Assembly: GCA_009602725.1 (NCBI GenBank)
Contig: WELB01000240.1
Location: 56,438 to 120,437, forward strand
DNA: 64,000 nucleotides
Source: Spirogloea muscicola
Taxonomy: Eukaryota; Streptophyta; Zygnematophyceae; Spirogloeales; Spirogloeaceae
Reading direction: 5' to 3'
The position numbers and the translations under genes were made by a program. Below, piece after piece: positions 24,201 through 36,435 of this stretch (its first letter is position 1; every line of letters starts with the position of its first letter). The notes under the pieces were generated by a model. The model was not told the DNA's origin and searched no databases. It saw nothing but the letters and a program-made list of their open reading frames with translations.

Positions 24201-24244
24201 GTGGCGATGGCAGGACTTCTTTGAACGACAAATTGGGGTACTGA
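18288..24244 (+). CDS. SLC4A1AP: Kanadaptin (SLC4A1AP), FHA-domain nuclear protein
   Basis: Kanadaptin is a conserved eukaryotic nuclear protein with a phosphothreonine-binding FHA domain and a helical region; its role is poorly defined. The first supported Met is at 18288, and exon 1 ends at 18475. Diagnostic blocks are PPWSAPPGQPFSLEVLKDG, then KKGAYMFGRSDRSDFVLEHP and TISRFHA (18869 on), YLYDLGSTHGT-like FLYDLGSTHGTFMNKRQ (about 19100), STRLYIFQGPTELMPE (about 19475), VTWQSYTGNLTEKQEKLRDK (about 20160) and DEDDFFNRTGK (21733 on). The large exon from about 22250 ends at 23014 (GWVPPAG). The last exon, 24195-24244, supplies the invariant C-terminus QSGDGRTSLNDKLGY. Without that small exon the protein would end early in intronic sequence. 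Two introns (20997-21732 and 23015-24194) carry long inverted repeats. It is convergent with the Nudix gene. Confidence 0.92.
21197..21507. repeat. Inverted repeat (about 150-bp arms) in a kanadaptin intron
   Basis: The left arm starts GGCCCTCCTCAC and the right arm ends GTGAGGAGGGCC. The centre is nearly perfect: GAGGTACTGATAGGGCATAC (21328-21347) faces GTATGCTCTATCAGTACCTC (21354-21373) across a 6-nt loop. Outer parts are more diverged and include one small insertion. Read on the minus strand, the right arm is an open frame (TTILVANMSDEEMIGVVNKL, then LASQIWEHLKNRGTD), so the arms look gene-derived. The source protein is not recognised. Confidence 0.8.
23192..23741 (-). pseudogene. C5 cytosine DNA methyltransferase-like fragment in an intron
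   Basis: On the minus strand an uninterrupted frame reads MHQFFNIFKDLVKLIHTISA, then RPLAYIIENVMPRDNHYFAL and DAAFLESLADRRRVHWTNLA. The order (FF helix, IENV, a gap of some 35 residues, then an Arg-rich block before HWTNL) matches motifs VI and VIII of DNMT3-like C5 methyltransferases, where the sequences are FENV and a RARYFWGNL-type block. The N-terminal SAM-binding motif and the catalytic Pro-Cys motif are absent, so it cannot be an active enzyme. The frame runs through the left arm of the hairpin at 23382-24116 and about 190 bp beyond it. The right arm encodes the same fragment on the plus strand with a few replacements. The family call rests on motif reading only. Confidence 0.5.
23382..24116. 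repeat. Near-perfect long hairpin (about 360-bp arms, 11-nt loop) in the last kanadaptin intron
   Basis: The left arm is 23382-23741 and the right arm 23753-24116, around a loop of about 11 nt. The outer ends are GGGTCCAATGCC and GGCATTGGACCC; the inner ends are GATAACATCCAA and TTGGATATTATC. By eye the arms differ at about a dozen positions plus two short indels, roughly 96-97% identity. Both arms carry the same methyltransferase-like coding fragment. No terminal motif of a classical DNA transposon and no target-site duplication was evident. A short direct repeat (ATGCATGACAAA-like, twice) follows the right arm. Confidence 0.92.
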
Positions 24245-24336
24245 TGCAAAAAGACTGCCAGGCTTGGGCGGAGCAGCAGGGCTTACTTGTCACGCTCACT
24301 TTTGGTTGTCAGTGCTGCAAGCTGTGAGGACACAAT

Positions 24337-24341
24337 TGTAA
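24337..24341 (+). promoter_or_regulatory. TGTAA polyadenylation signal, kanadaptin
   Basis: TGTAA about 93 nt after the kanadaptin stop, which supports the short final exon at 24195-24244 as the true gene end. Confidence 0.55.
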
Positions 24342-24473
24342 TACAAATGGATCTTGGTAAAAGTCACAGGGTGGACACACTGGTGACCTGACTGTACAAT
24401 GTCCTTAGTCAAAAGCAATACGGGCCTCAAGCTGGCTACTCAGCAGCGCTTGCCTTTGCCTGTTGGTTGCATC

Positions 24474-24478
24474 TTACA
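24474..24478 (-). promoter_or_regulatory. TGTAA polyadenylation signal, Nudix gene
   Basis: TGTAA on the minus strand about 65 nt past the Nudix stop, inside the 297-bp gap between the convergent genes. Confidence 0.5.
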
Positions 24479-24541
24479 TCTGATCCTTTAGGGGCAGTGG
24501 CTTCATGAAAAGTCCCACTAAATTGTCGTCCTGTCATTGTG

Positions 24542-26260
24542 TTATCTGAGGCCAACAAGTTGGCGGGCGGCAGCAACAATGTCACGGGCGTCAGCGTCCT
24601 TCTCAACGGTTGTCACGAGCCTGTCCCACGCATGCCGCGCCAGCAGATCCCTGCCGGTGGGCAAAGCTCGCAAAGCAGGACATCAGTATGAGCATGTGGG
24701 GCCCGTGCATGTGCTGCGAAACCCAAGAAGTCTGAGACATCAGCTATTGGCCTACCATTGCTGCAAGCAAGCGTCGACGCCAGACCCATGACCGTGCATA
24801 CAGTGGCGAAGCCTACCAGAGATCTCAACTTCGTACAAACATACAAAAGGATGTCATACCGTCCACTATGTAGCTTGGCAGCTATTATGGGTAGCAACAG
24901 CCCTGACCTTGCGGAAGCTTTGAGTGCAGGGTGGAAGTCCCCTTCAATTATCTCTTTCAGGCTGAACCACCTATGGCACCCAACTCGCGGATGAGTATTC
25001 ATGGCTAGCAGGCCACTAGCGGCACAGCTCCATGAGTCCTAAGGCAGGGGTAAATGTTGCTCCCAAGTTGGACAATTGCAGTCATACTTGCAGGTATCAA
25101 GATGAACACAAGCTGAGCAGCTCGGCTCCAGACGAAAATACTCACGAGCTGATGATAGTAAGTGTGATACATCCTCAGTGATGCCTGGCGCTTAAGTGTA
25201 CTGCTTTGGGTTCTTGCTTTGGAAGCTTGGTTTAGGGGTCAGGGGTCAATTTCAAGGCTTTGAGTCAACTGGGTCTGATTGACTGAGAGGCGCGCTGAGT
25301 AGGGCTCACCCGAACTGACTGTACTCCTTGTCGTCCATGCGAATGCGGGAGGCTTCGTCACCCTCGAGGACGAGCGTAAAGACAGCCGAGATGTCGCAGG
25401 TGCCATTCTCCTGAGGCGCCTGCTGCCGTCGCTCCCATGCGTACGAGTGCGTGCCCAGAGGCCGGAACCGGCCTGGCGCGACGTCCAGCTGCAGCTCGCG
25501 CAGCACAAGGCGCGAGATGGACTGCTCCGGCGCCTCCCCGGGCTTCATCCGGCCGCCCATGTACCTGGTTGCCAAGGTTGAGCCGGCCATCTCAAGAGGC
25601 CCGCTACTTCTCGTCATAACAAGCTGCGAGGACTCGTCCGCAGGATGGGCTCAGGGCCTCTGTGAACCTTAAGACTGGACCTTTTTGTGAGCGCTGCGGA
25701 TCTTTTGCTAGCAATTTGCGGCGCGAGGTCCTCAGAAGGGCGGCCGGCATCGCTCGCTTGAGCCGTCAGCGGCAATGTTGGCGACCCAGCAAGGCCCAGA
25801 GCTCCGGGAACTGGAAAATTGACGCCGTTATACTAGGGCTCGGTCTGCTGCAGGCCCCCACTTGGTGGGCTCGACAGGTCGTCTCATTGGCGTCCGCCCG
25901 GAGGAGTGTCCTGGACCAAAGGACGGAGGCGGTGGCAGCGAGGAAGGGTGTTGGGGGGGCGCACCACCAGCTGGGCTGCGGCTCGACGACGCGCTTGCCC
26001 AGAAGCACCTTGCACGCGTCCCCGTCGCCGTCGCAGACGAGGAGGTCCGTGCAGGCCTGCGGCCGGGCTGCGCGCGGGTTAGGATGTAGGGTTCAGGGTT
26101 TAAGGGGTTTCGGGTTAAGGCCACGGCGGCGGAGGCGACGGCGGCGGCGGCGGACCTTGGTGAGGCAGTCGAGCGCGAGGCCGTACTCGCGGTCGCCCAG
26201 GAACACGTCGCGCCGCGCGTAGCGCCCCGTCTCGAAGTGCGGGTGCGGCCGCCGGAACAT
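24542..26260 (-). CDS. Nudix hydrolase, GDP-mannose mannosyl hydrolase-like
   Basis: Nudix enzymes hydrolyse nucleoside diphosphates linked to another group. The start is MFRRPHPHFETGRYARRDVF (26260), and exon 1 ends LDCLTK near 26156. Exon 2 (about 26060-25970) gives KVLLGKRVVEPQPSWW. Exon 3 begins YMGGRMKPGEAPEQS near 25565; the split Trp-Tyr codons join exactly. Later exons give FSLKEIIEGDFHPALKAS (about 24950) and the C-terminus from LLARHAWDRLVTTVEKDA to the stop at 24542. The Nudix box lacks the usual REUXEE: GGRMKPGE is followed by SRLVLRELQL, where only one of the metal-binding Glu residues is kept. GDP-mannose mannosyl hydrolases show the same RL-for-RE replacement and leave the pyrophosphate by substitution at sugar carbon. 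Substrate is inferred, not shown. It is convergent with kanadaptin. Confidence 0.8.
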
Positions 26261-26400
26261 CACGCCCCGCCGCCGCCGACGCCACCGCCGCCAATGCTGC
26301 CGCAACCGCCAATGCCGCCGCCGCCAATGAGACGCCAATGGCGCCGCCAATGCCGCAGCGCCAATGCCGCCGCCGCCGCCGCCGCCAACGCCGCCGCGTC
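26255..26400. repeat. Degenerate GCC / GCCAATGCCGCC tract
   Basis: A GC-rich low-complexity tract at the 5' side of the Nudix gene, built of CCGCCG units interspersed with CCAATGCCGCC-like units. Its overlap with the first Met codon makes it a 5' UTR or promoter microsatellite of that gene. Confidence 0.55.
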
Positions 26401-26783
26401 TCCTCACCGCCCTTTTCAAGCGTCAATGAGCCGATAACGTCTGGATCGCCTTTGGAAATTGGTGGTGGAATGCCTCCGGGGGGGGGCCTCAACCCCGTTG
26501 CACTTGACGACGACGGTGACGCCATTCTCGAGGTGGTTTTAAAGCCGCTGGGGTCGCCACAATGAAGCTAGGGTTCTGATGAGGCTCAGGGTTGAAGGGT
26601 TTAAGGGCCGCACAGCGGTGACGCCATTTGGGGCTCATTTAGGTGTCTGCCATTCCGCAAGGTCCTCGCCGCGGCGGCGGCGGCGGCGGCGGCGTCCTAT
26701 GCCGGCGGCGGCGGCGGCGGCGCTGGCCTGCGTCACTGATTGGGCCCCCGCTGCCGCCTGCCGCCGCCGCCGCCGCCGCCGCC

Positions 26784-29410
26784 GCGGAGCTCTTCGCCGC
26801 GGGGGCCGCCGACGTTGCCGCGCTCTCGCCGTCGCACTCCAACAAGTACCTGCACTTCGGGTGAGCTCCGCCGCCGCCGCCCGCCACTGCCGTCGCCCCA
26901 TAACCATCTAAGACTTGAATTAAACCCATGACACAATGAACCCAAAACCCAGAACCCGAACCACAAGGACAAGCGGCGGCGGCGAGGCCATGGCTGACCG
27001 CTGGCGCACCCGCCGCAGCGAGGATGCGGAGCGGCGGCTGCTGGGCGAGGGCCTGCCGCGCGGCCTGGCGCTGGAGTTTGAGGCGGCGGGCCAGCCGCGC
27101 GGCATCCTCGTCCGCGCCAGCATCCTGGAGCTCATCGCCCGGCTCCAGGCCGCCCTGCCCGGGGCCGCCGGTGAGCAGCCGCCGCTGCAGCTGGGCGAGC
27201 AGCCGTCGCCGCCGCTGAGCCCACCAGGTCGGTGTCTTAATCCCATAACGGCCTTGCAACGGGGCCTGCTGACCGCCACCGACGGTGGGCAGCCGCTTTG
27301 AGGGCTGGCGTGCTGATGAATATGAAGATTTATGAAAAACAGTCGTATTTGGGAACAACGATTGGTATATATTGGTGTTGTCACTGCACAACAAGCTATG
27401 GATTGGGGTTTCAGTGGTGTTATGATGAGAGGTACAGGTACCTCATGGGATCTACGAAAAAGCAGCACCTTATGATGTATATAATAAGGTACTGTTGATA
27501 ACACCAGTAGGCACACGAGGGTTCAGGGGTTTGGGGTTTTAGGCCGACTTTTGGAAGTAATTGCTCATGTGGTTTATTATATCCCGGCCCTGCAGCAGAG
27601 CTCACTGCAGGCGTCCCAGTGGGGGGGAGCGGGCGCCGGGCCCAGCTGCTGCTGCTGGACAGCCCCGCCGGCAGCGGCAAGAGCGTTGCGCTGGCGGTGG
27701 CCGTCGCCTGGGCGCGCGCCGCCGGGTGGCTGGCGCTCTACGTCCCATCGGCGCGTGCCTGGGCCACCGGCGGCTTCTACTACCGCCACCCCGCTACGCC
27801 GGCGCTGTGGGACACGCCGCTCCAAGCAAAGCTCGTGCTTCAGGTGAGCGCGACTGACAACAATGCACTGCAGGCTCCAATTGGGTGCACGCTCTGGCAC
27901 CAGCATTTGATCTGTGCATGCTGCAGCTCTGCTGTAGAAGCCTCCTATTCTTTCACTCCTAAGAGGTCCTCTATATGGCTCATAAGCTGCTTCTCGATGT
28001 ATAAGGCAACCTGCTGTTGTTCTTGCTCAGCCTGCTGTCACGCTTGCCCACAGTGTGCTGCTTCCTTGCTTCTAGTCCAGCTCCATTAGATTAGCTTGTA
28101 TGTTACACTCACCTGGTAAGGCGAGCTTGTGCTGTGCTTAGGGCCTTGTGGGCAGCCACGAGAAGGAGCTGGCGGACTTGCCGGTGCGCATCGCCGAGCC
28201 GGTGACGCTTGGCGAGGGCGCCGGCCTGGGCCTCGCCCGGGGGCCCCAGGAGTTTGCTCCGGGCAGCTCGTGGAGCCTCAAGGACTTGGCCAACCGGGGT
28301 CTGCAGCAGCCGCAGGCGGCTGTGTCGGTCCTCGTGCGACTTCGAGAAGAGCTCGCCTCTGTCACCGAGATGCCTGTGCTCATCGCCATTGACGAGGTAT
28401 CTACTCCTGCCTCTGCACGCAATCAGTGTGGCTCTCCAGAATTTCTTATCGTATCACCAGATTGGACTACTCAAAGTGACCAAATTGGAGCCAATGCGAG
28501 CAAACTGACCACACTGGTGTACATTGAATCATTTTGTGGTGATTGGACTACTCAAAGTGACCAAATTAGAGCCAGTGCGAGCAAACTGACCACACTGGTG
28601 TACTTTGAATTATTTAGTGGTGCGTCCTGTTGAACACTTGGTCCAGTATCAGAAAAAACATGCCTTATTCATAACATGTCGCTTTTACATGACACCAACT
28701 GTACTTCCAACCGGCTGTGCAGTACAACTCGTGGTTCACATTCAGCGGCTACCACGAGAGCACGGGCGCACGCAGCCGCCGGCCAATCCACGCCCGGGAG
28801 CTGCGGATGGTTGGGCGCCTTCTCTGTTAGCCATCCTGTAGTCACAGAGTCAACACTTCGATTACTATGTTCTTGTATAAGCTCCTGCGAGATGGGTGCT
28901 CATTGCCTCTTCAACTGAGGGCCATGGAGAGCCTGGCCAGCTACTGATTGTTTCACCTTCGCTGCAGGTGGACGCCTTCCGCTCCCCACAGAAGCACCCT
29001 CTCGTGAATGGCGTCATGCTTGCGGCCCATTCGCACTCGATTGCTGTCGGCCGCCTCCCTGCACCGCTGCCGGGCGTTTACAATGTCGCGCACCACAACG
29101 TGCCGCGATACAACCCCCTCGAGACCTCAACAAGTGTGATGTATTACCACAGGTACACCTGCCTCCAGCTACTTGGGCTGTTCAGCGCACTCCCGCAGCC
29201 ACTGAGCTAGTAGGAGGTGTATGGTGTTTGTTGCAATGCTCTGCATGAAGCCATGTCGTTTCTTGAAGGTAGCCTAATGCAGTGTAATGGTCCTTATTTG
29301 GCAGGAGTCAGCCTTCGTGGCGGCCGCCCAGCACGGACGTCCTCAAGCAGCTACATGTCTTGACTGCTGGCAATGCCGCAGAGATCAGGCGGCTGTCCCG
29401 CTTTCTCTGA
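26784..29410 (+). CDS. DAP3: Mitochondrial ribosomal protein mS29 (DAP3) (5' end unresolved)
   Basis: mS29 is a GTP-binding protein of the mitochondrial small ribosomal subunit. The first supported exon ends at about 26862 ([13 protein letters not shown]). The next (from about 26970) gives [19 protein letters not shown] and [15 protein letters not shown]. Exon 3 (about 27594-27843) carries the P-loop [20 protein letters not shown] and [13 protein letters not shown]. The next exons give [20 protein letters not shown] with the Walker B-like IAIDE (28394), then [12 protein letters not shown], then the long block starting [18 protein letters not shown] (28969). The last exon gives [19 protein letters not shown] and the stop at 29408-29410. 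The order matches DAP3 throughout. The targeting presequence lies in the GCC-repeat-rich DNA before 26784; no ATG there is convincing. One intron holds an 81-bp tandem duplication. Confidence 0.87.
28460..28621. repeat. 81-bp tandem duplication in an mS29 intron
   Basis: Copy 1 is 28460-28540 and copy 2 is 28541-28621, both beginning GATTGGACTACTCAAAGTGA. They differ at only a handful of positions, indicating a recent tandem duplication. Confidence 0.88.
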
Positions 29411-31357
29411 AGTAGGGCAAAACCCCTTAGTCTTCTACCTGAGATTCCTCCAACAGTGGTCTCTTGGAGCTTTGCTCCAGCTAACTCCTCCAAGTATTGG
29501 AAATGCTATATGCAAAATTGTACACCATAGCCTGACATCCAGTGTAGTCTTGACTTACTGAAGCAAAGTCCATCTATGCCCCTGTCAAGACATTGACTGC
29601 AATGTAGTGTCGATAATCTAGACCAGTAGGGGGATAAGTGACGTCATCACTTATGTTCTGGCAGAGCAGAGGCAACCAAGAGGCAACCAACGAGGGCAGA
29701 GTTGCAAAGACACTAGCAGAGTAGCTTGCATTGTATAAGAACTTGCTCTGGATGGACTTGATGATCTCAAGAATTAAGATGTTAGAGAGGATGTAGTGGA
29801 CAAGATTTGAGACGCATTCTAAGAGCACTTTAGATTGGATTCTGGGATGACTCAAGGAGCACCTTTAAGAGATTGGCAACAAGTTATACCCTCCAATAGG
29901 GGATCCTAAGTGTGATGACAGCGTCGTAGAATTACAATGACGCTGACCGTGATCGAGCGTTGGCACAAGCGAGCTGCTTACAAGTGGATAAGGTCCAAAT
30001 GAGCCAACGTTCACAACATGCACCAAGACCCTCACAAGATGCATGCACTGCAAGCACGCAGCAAGCGAAGCATGCTGAAGTGGTTTGCGCCTCTGAGCAA
30101 CTCAAGGCAATGCTGATGACGGCTGCACCTTCGACACACGAGGTCACAACCGACTTGGCTAACCAAGTGCGACCTGGACTTTGGCCACTGGCCTTTACCG
30201 AGATCCTCGTGGGAACGGCTCCCTAGCAGCTGAGTTGCCAGGTGTCTCTGCCCGCGCTTTTGGCACAACTCGGCATGCGCATGCAACGCCTACTAATGCA
30301 GCAACAGCGATGGCGGCGGCGGCCTCACTGCGGCAGCTAATCAAGGCCGGGAGATTGTCAGAGCGATTGACTGGGCCAAGAGAGAAGAAGCTCGTCCAAT
30401 GCAAGGTAGTGGCTGGGAAAGGCCAGCCCAAAAGATTGGACTAGGTCCAAAGAGCCGAAAGGCGTCGAAATCACACAGCTAAGGATGCTGAGATTGAGGG
30501 GCGACTGTGAAAGTCAGCTGAATCCATAGAGAGGGACGTTGGAGTCCATTCACGTTACACGGAGCCGCAGGCTGGGCAAACAGGGCCCTCTCAGCTCCCT
30601 CGTGTCAGACGATAAAGCAAGAGGAGATGAGAGAGGGAAAGGATCCCCAAGAAAGGTTGCTCAACCTTGGTCCTCTGCTCCTTCATACTTGGTCAGGCAA
30701 GATGGCAGACTGCTCCTTCGCGCAGGCCGCTTGGCCCATCTGCCCACCTTGAATCTCAAAGGCCAGTGTGGCCCGAGACCATCCTATCAGATGTATTTCT
30801 GAAGACAATTACCCTGTCGCAGCTTAATCGGAACGCGCCACGGCTCGTCAAATTCGGTGATTCCGCATAGCACAACTATGGGAATTCCGCTCTAGTTCAT
30901 GGGCTTTGCTTCTTTGAGCGGTGCGGGTGGCAGGATAGGTGCATGCACCAATCAACATTGTAGAATGGGCCAGTAGGGCGTACTCCCTGACCAGCATTGA
31001 GTCTGGAGATACCATGCTCGTAACTCCCGTCACGCCAAGCTGATGAATGACGTGACTCACTAATTCACATCTCAGCCACTATCATCCTTGTCAGGCCGAC
31101 ACAAAAGAGCCACCGACAAGCTTGCCCCGCTTGCTTCCCTTTAGTGCCAGCTGCAGCACAGTACGTCTGCTCCTAAATTGGCCGCGCTGTTACATGGTCA
31201 CATGCAAAAGCACTGGGCTGCACTGCAACAGAGCAGCCATTGTGCACCATTCTTGGACGAAAGTGCATATCATTTGCAGAGGATACACTCTTCTGGCAGA
31301 AGAAAGGCCAAAGCATCGCTCTAAAGAGATCTTAAAATCCTTGTCAAGCAGGAGCCA
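29411..31357. other. Gene-poor interval with repeat-family fragments
   Basis: No recognisable gene lies in this 1.9 kb. Reading frames are short and overlap on both strands. Around 30405-30480 a string containing GGCCAGCCCAAAAG and AGCCGAAAGGCG matches the dispersed repeat seen at 50.6-51.1 and 57.2-57.7 kb. The part from 29570 to 29860 is AT-richer than its neighbours and may be a decayed mobile element. Confidence 0.4.
31190..31194 (-). promoter_or_regulatory. Possible TGTAA polyadenylation signal, RPS5
   Basis: TGTAA on the minus strand about 165 nt past the RPS5 stop. Confidence 0.4.
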
Positions 31358-32939
<1,582 letters not shown>

Positions 32940-33830
32940 GGAGGGCCCGCTGCCGCGCTGCCAGGAGGAGTCGCCCGCCTGAAGCCCCCGCGGAGCTCCG
33001 CGATGGCGGCCGGCGACGAGGGCGCGCGCAGGCGGAGGCTTGTGGAGGACGCGCCGGGGCTGGCGCCGGGCGCGCGGCGGCAGGCGCGGCGGGGGGTTCA
33101 AGGGTTTAAGCTGCTGGATGAAGAATGCTTATCATGCGGGTGCTGATATTAAAGAGCGGCTGTAAGAGTCAGCCAGATGCATGCGAATGTGCTGTGATTA
33201 GCCATCCAAAGTAAATGAGGAAATAGACACGAACAAAGCTTGAAAGGGGCTAGCCAGAAGAGCGCTAGAGCTTCTCAAACCCTGGCCGGGGAGGGGCCTC
33301 GCTAAACCCTGGCTCCTCCCACCGCGACTTTCCTGGCAAACCCTAGGGCCTTGGAGACCCTCACAGATCACCAGAAGCAATCGGACGGCGCGCACGCTTG
33401 GCGAGCACGGCCCACGTGCTCACAATCGACGGCCTCAAGGGGCCGGAGCCGGCCCGACGGGGGAGGGGGGCCGCGTCGGGGAGGAGGCCGTCGGGCTCCG
33501 TCTTCCGGCGCCCTACGGGCCGCCCTCGTCGGGCGCGGCTCTTTGCGGTTTGTCGCCGCTTGTGGGAGTCGGGGGTTCGAAACCTACAAGTGCCACCTTT
33601 CAATTCGCTTTTCGACAGCCTCCCCTCAGCTTTCTACAGCCGCTCTTCTGAAACCTCAGCAGCCGCACTCTCAGCAGAAGAAGATCCCCCCCAACCCCGC
33701 CTGACCGCCTCGGGCCCCTTGGCCTGCAGTCCCTGCTGCCGGCAGCTCCACCTGCCGTGCTCTCCCTCTCCATCTCACCTCCCTTTTCTCTTTTTCCTCA
33801 CCTCCTTCCCTCTCCCCTTGGAAGCCCCTA

Positions 33831-33881
<51 letters not shown>

Positions 33882-33911
33882 CCTCTCTCTCTCTCTCCCT
33901 CTCTCCCTCTC

Positions 33912-33960
<49 letters not shown>

Positions 33961-34330
33961 NCCCCCCACTCCCTCTCCCCCTTCCGCCCAGTAGACTCCT
34001 CACTGCCCCTACTTCCTCACCGCCTTGCAACTGCGCCATCCATCCCCTTGCCAGCCCTACGCACCTCACTTCCTCTGCTCCTCCGTCCTGGTGCTCCACT
34101 TCACGAGCCTTGGCCGTCCATCCCCTTGCCGACCCACGCCTCCGCCGTCCCTCCCTCCCTCCTTATGCTCTTCCACCAGCCACGCAATGCATCCGCCGAG
34201 GAGCAGCCTGGCCCGTCAGCGACAAGCTCTCAGCTGCTGGTGCCGCCCAGCTCGCTCCAGCCCCACTGAACAGCACACCTCTGCTGCTGGCCCCCTCGCT
34301 TGACCACGCCCTCGCTAGGCCACCCACTCC
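32940..34330. other. Interval between RPS5 and the EGF-domain gene
   Basis: It contains the divergent promoters, degenerate telomere-like strings (AAACCCTGG and AAACCCTAGGG around 33277-33345), a GC-rich block and a CT microsatellite. A 47-codon ATG frame at 33003 lies only 63 bp from the RPS5 start and has no recognisable domain. Confidence 0.4.
33831..33960. repeat. (CT)n microsatellite
   Basis: About 130 bp of CT dinucleotides with occasional CCCT interruptions. It ends at the single N at 33961, so its true length is uncertain. Confidence 0.95.
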
Positions 34331-36435
34331 ATGGCCGCCTTCGGAGCACGCGTCCTGCTGGCAACCGTCCTGGTCTGCCTGGCCTGGCCAGCGGCGGAGT
34401 CTGCGAGGTCCCGAGCCCGGACCCCCGCCCGGAGCTCCTGCACTGCCCACTGCCTCAATGGCGGCATGTGCCGCGAGTCCGGCGTGCACGACAAGTGCGA
34501 CTGCCCGGCGCCCAACGCCACCCACCCCACCTTCTTCCTGTGAGCGCCTCCTTCCTGCCGGTGCGAGGGCGCGCGACCACCTCGCCCAGCAAATCCGACG
34601 ACCGGCCTGCTGGCGTTCATGACCGTTTCCCTTGTGGCCAGCTGCTTTGGTCATGGTGATCTCGTGTGGCGGCTTGTCGGCTTGTGTGCGCTCGGCTGAG
34701 GTCCCTTGATTACTCCTGCTGCTGCCAGAGGCGAGCGTTGTGAGACGCCGGCGACAATGTGCGCAGACACGACCCAGTTCTTCTGCGCTAACGGGGGCAC
34801 ATGCAACGAGATCGTCCAGGGTGAGGCCGCCGCTGTCGCCGCTTCGAGTATAAGCTGGTTGCCGCTGTCGTCAATTGCCGCCAGAGTAGCCCAGTAGCTT
34901 GGGCTAGGCCTGGTCTGTTAGGAACTTTGGGTCCAATTGTGGGGTCTGGGGTCTGCGATTGCCATCCAGGTTCATAGCCCTGAGTTGCCAGCAACCCTTA
35001 GGGTGGAGGCCAGGACCGCCAGACGAGCAGCGCCGCTGGTGGTCACTCCTCACACACTAAGAGCACCTGCCTCTGCGCGGGGTGGGTGGGGGAGGGCAGG
35101 TGAGGTGTATACCTGCGAGAAGTGCGATGCAGGTTTCGGTGGTGAGCATTGCACGCTGGTGGGCGAGCCCTGCGGAGGCGGCGCTGATGGGCACCCGAGC
35201 ATGTTCTGCTTCAACAACGGCACCTGCGACCAGGAGCTGGAGCAGTGCGTGTGCCCCGAGAACTGGTTGGGCAGCGACGACTGCTCCATAAGGACTCCAG
35301 GTAGCCAACGACCAAGTCTGGAGGGGACTTCACCTTCCTAGAGCTTTGGTGTTTTTGAGGCAGGCCGGCTTGTCAGCATCTGAGAAGCCTGAAATGCCAG
35401 TTTGTTACCACTTTCTTCATAGTCTTAGCCATCTGCTGTTTAGACAGCGGTTTCCTTTGTTGGTCACTTTTCTCAGTGAAGTCAATTACGTCATCGGCAA
35501 ACCTTCGAGAGCCAGCAGAGCATGTCTATCTTCTCACTGGTTCCTCCTCGCTCTGCACAAACGATTACTGACGTGTAAGCGAAGAGAGCGTTGCTGTCTC
35601 ACGTTGCTGTCTTGCTACAGTGACATGCTTAATCAACAGCGGTGTCCTTGTAAGACTTGTGGATTGCAGAAGGTCATGCGCTGACAGCAGCTGAGAGACC
35701 ATTGCTTGATGACCTGTTGCGTGCAGCGCCGGATCCCAATGCTCCTCCAGGTCTTGAGATCACAGGCAGGGGAGGCGGTGATGGCTCGGTAAGTTGGTGA
35801 TGGCTGCTCTCTCTTCAAGAGGACATCTGCCACCTTAATATGCCGTAGTTGTCTATCCTTGCTGAGGGGACTGCCTGTGAGGAGTCTTATTGCAGAACAC
35901 TTAGTGCCTGGACTTTCCAAACACAAGGTTATATAGACAAGATTCCTGTTCCGGCCTTCTGAATTATGAAAGTTTATGTACAAAGCTACTGGCCCAGCTA
36001 TCACTCTCGGCAAAGCGTTTTACGTGTTACACAGTGGTGCAACGTTGGCTGACTGCCGCTGGTGTATCTCGCCCATGGTTGCCTGGGGCAGTGGATTGGA
36101 GCGACATTTGGCACAATAGGGGGCCTTGTGCTCCTGGGTGCGATTGCCTACCTGGCCTATCGTCACTACCAGGATCAAAACCGACGCTTTGGCAAGGGGG
36201 GTCGAGTCAAATTCCAGGACCTGCGGAAAGAGGTGAGGACTGGGGATGTAAGCAAAGCATCCTTGTCTTACTGTTGGAAATGGACTTGGGTCTTGAGCAG
36301 GAGTAACAAGACAAGAAGAACTGGCACACCATGGCGCCTGCTCTTGCTTGCAATACATTGCAAGGTGGTCAATTTCTGAGTGGGGTTGGAATTGAGCGCC
36401 TCGCTGTGCAGCTGGAGATGGAAGAGGAGCTCTGA
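34331..36435 (+). CDS. EGF-domain single-pass membrane protein
   Basis: This is a predicted type I membrane protein of unknown function. Exon 1 (from 34331) encodes a signal peptide (VLLATVLVCLAWPAAESA) and a first EGF-like module with six Cys (CTAHCLNGGMC and KCDCPAPNATHP). Exon 2 adds ERCETPATMCADTTQFFCAN and GGTCNEIVQ. Exon 3 adds VYTCEKCDAGFGGEHC, the end of a second module, and a third with MFCFNNGTCDQELEQCVCPE. A Pro/Gly linker exon (about 35728-35785) follows. Then come a transmembrane helix (GTIGGLVLLGAIAYLAYRHY, about 36105-36165), a basic juxtamembrane stretch and a short tail ending DLRKELEMEEEL, with the stop at 36433-36435. All splice joins keep frame. The extracellular EGF array with a tiny cytosolic tail suggests adhesion or ligand binding; this is inferred. 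No kinase or known algal receptor domain is present. Confidence 0.82.

Noticed and set aside
23595-24224. Plus-strand 209-codon frame over the intronic hairpin as a separate gene
   Set aside because: It crosses the hairpin loop and reads one arm antisense; only the arm portion has a methyltransferase-like pattern and the catalytic region is absent.
26115-26525. Minus-strand 136-codon frame upstream of and overlapping the Nudix first exon
   Set aside because: Its C-terminal half is the Nudix exon read in the wrong frame plus GCC repeats; only its first 40 codons look non-repetitive and they have no recognisable domain.
33003-33146. 47-codon ATG frame head-to-head with RPS5
   Set aside because: It starts 63 bp from the RPS5 ATG, has only Arg/Ala/Gly-rich composition and no recognisable domain; likely promoter or 5' UTR DNA.
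33575-33600. tRNA-like GGGGGTTCGAAACC T-arm string
   Set aside because: No matching acceptor stem, D-arm or anticodon arm could be found in the 70-90 bases upstream, so it is not called as a tRNA.
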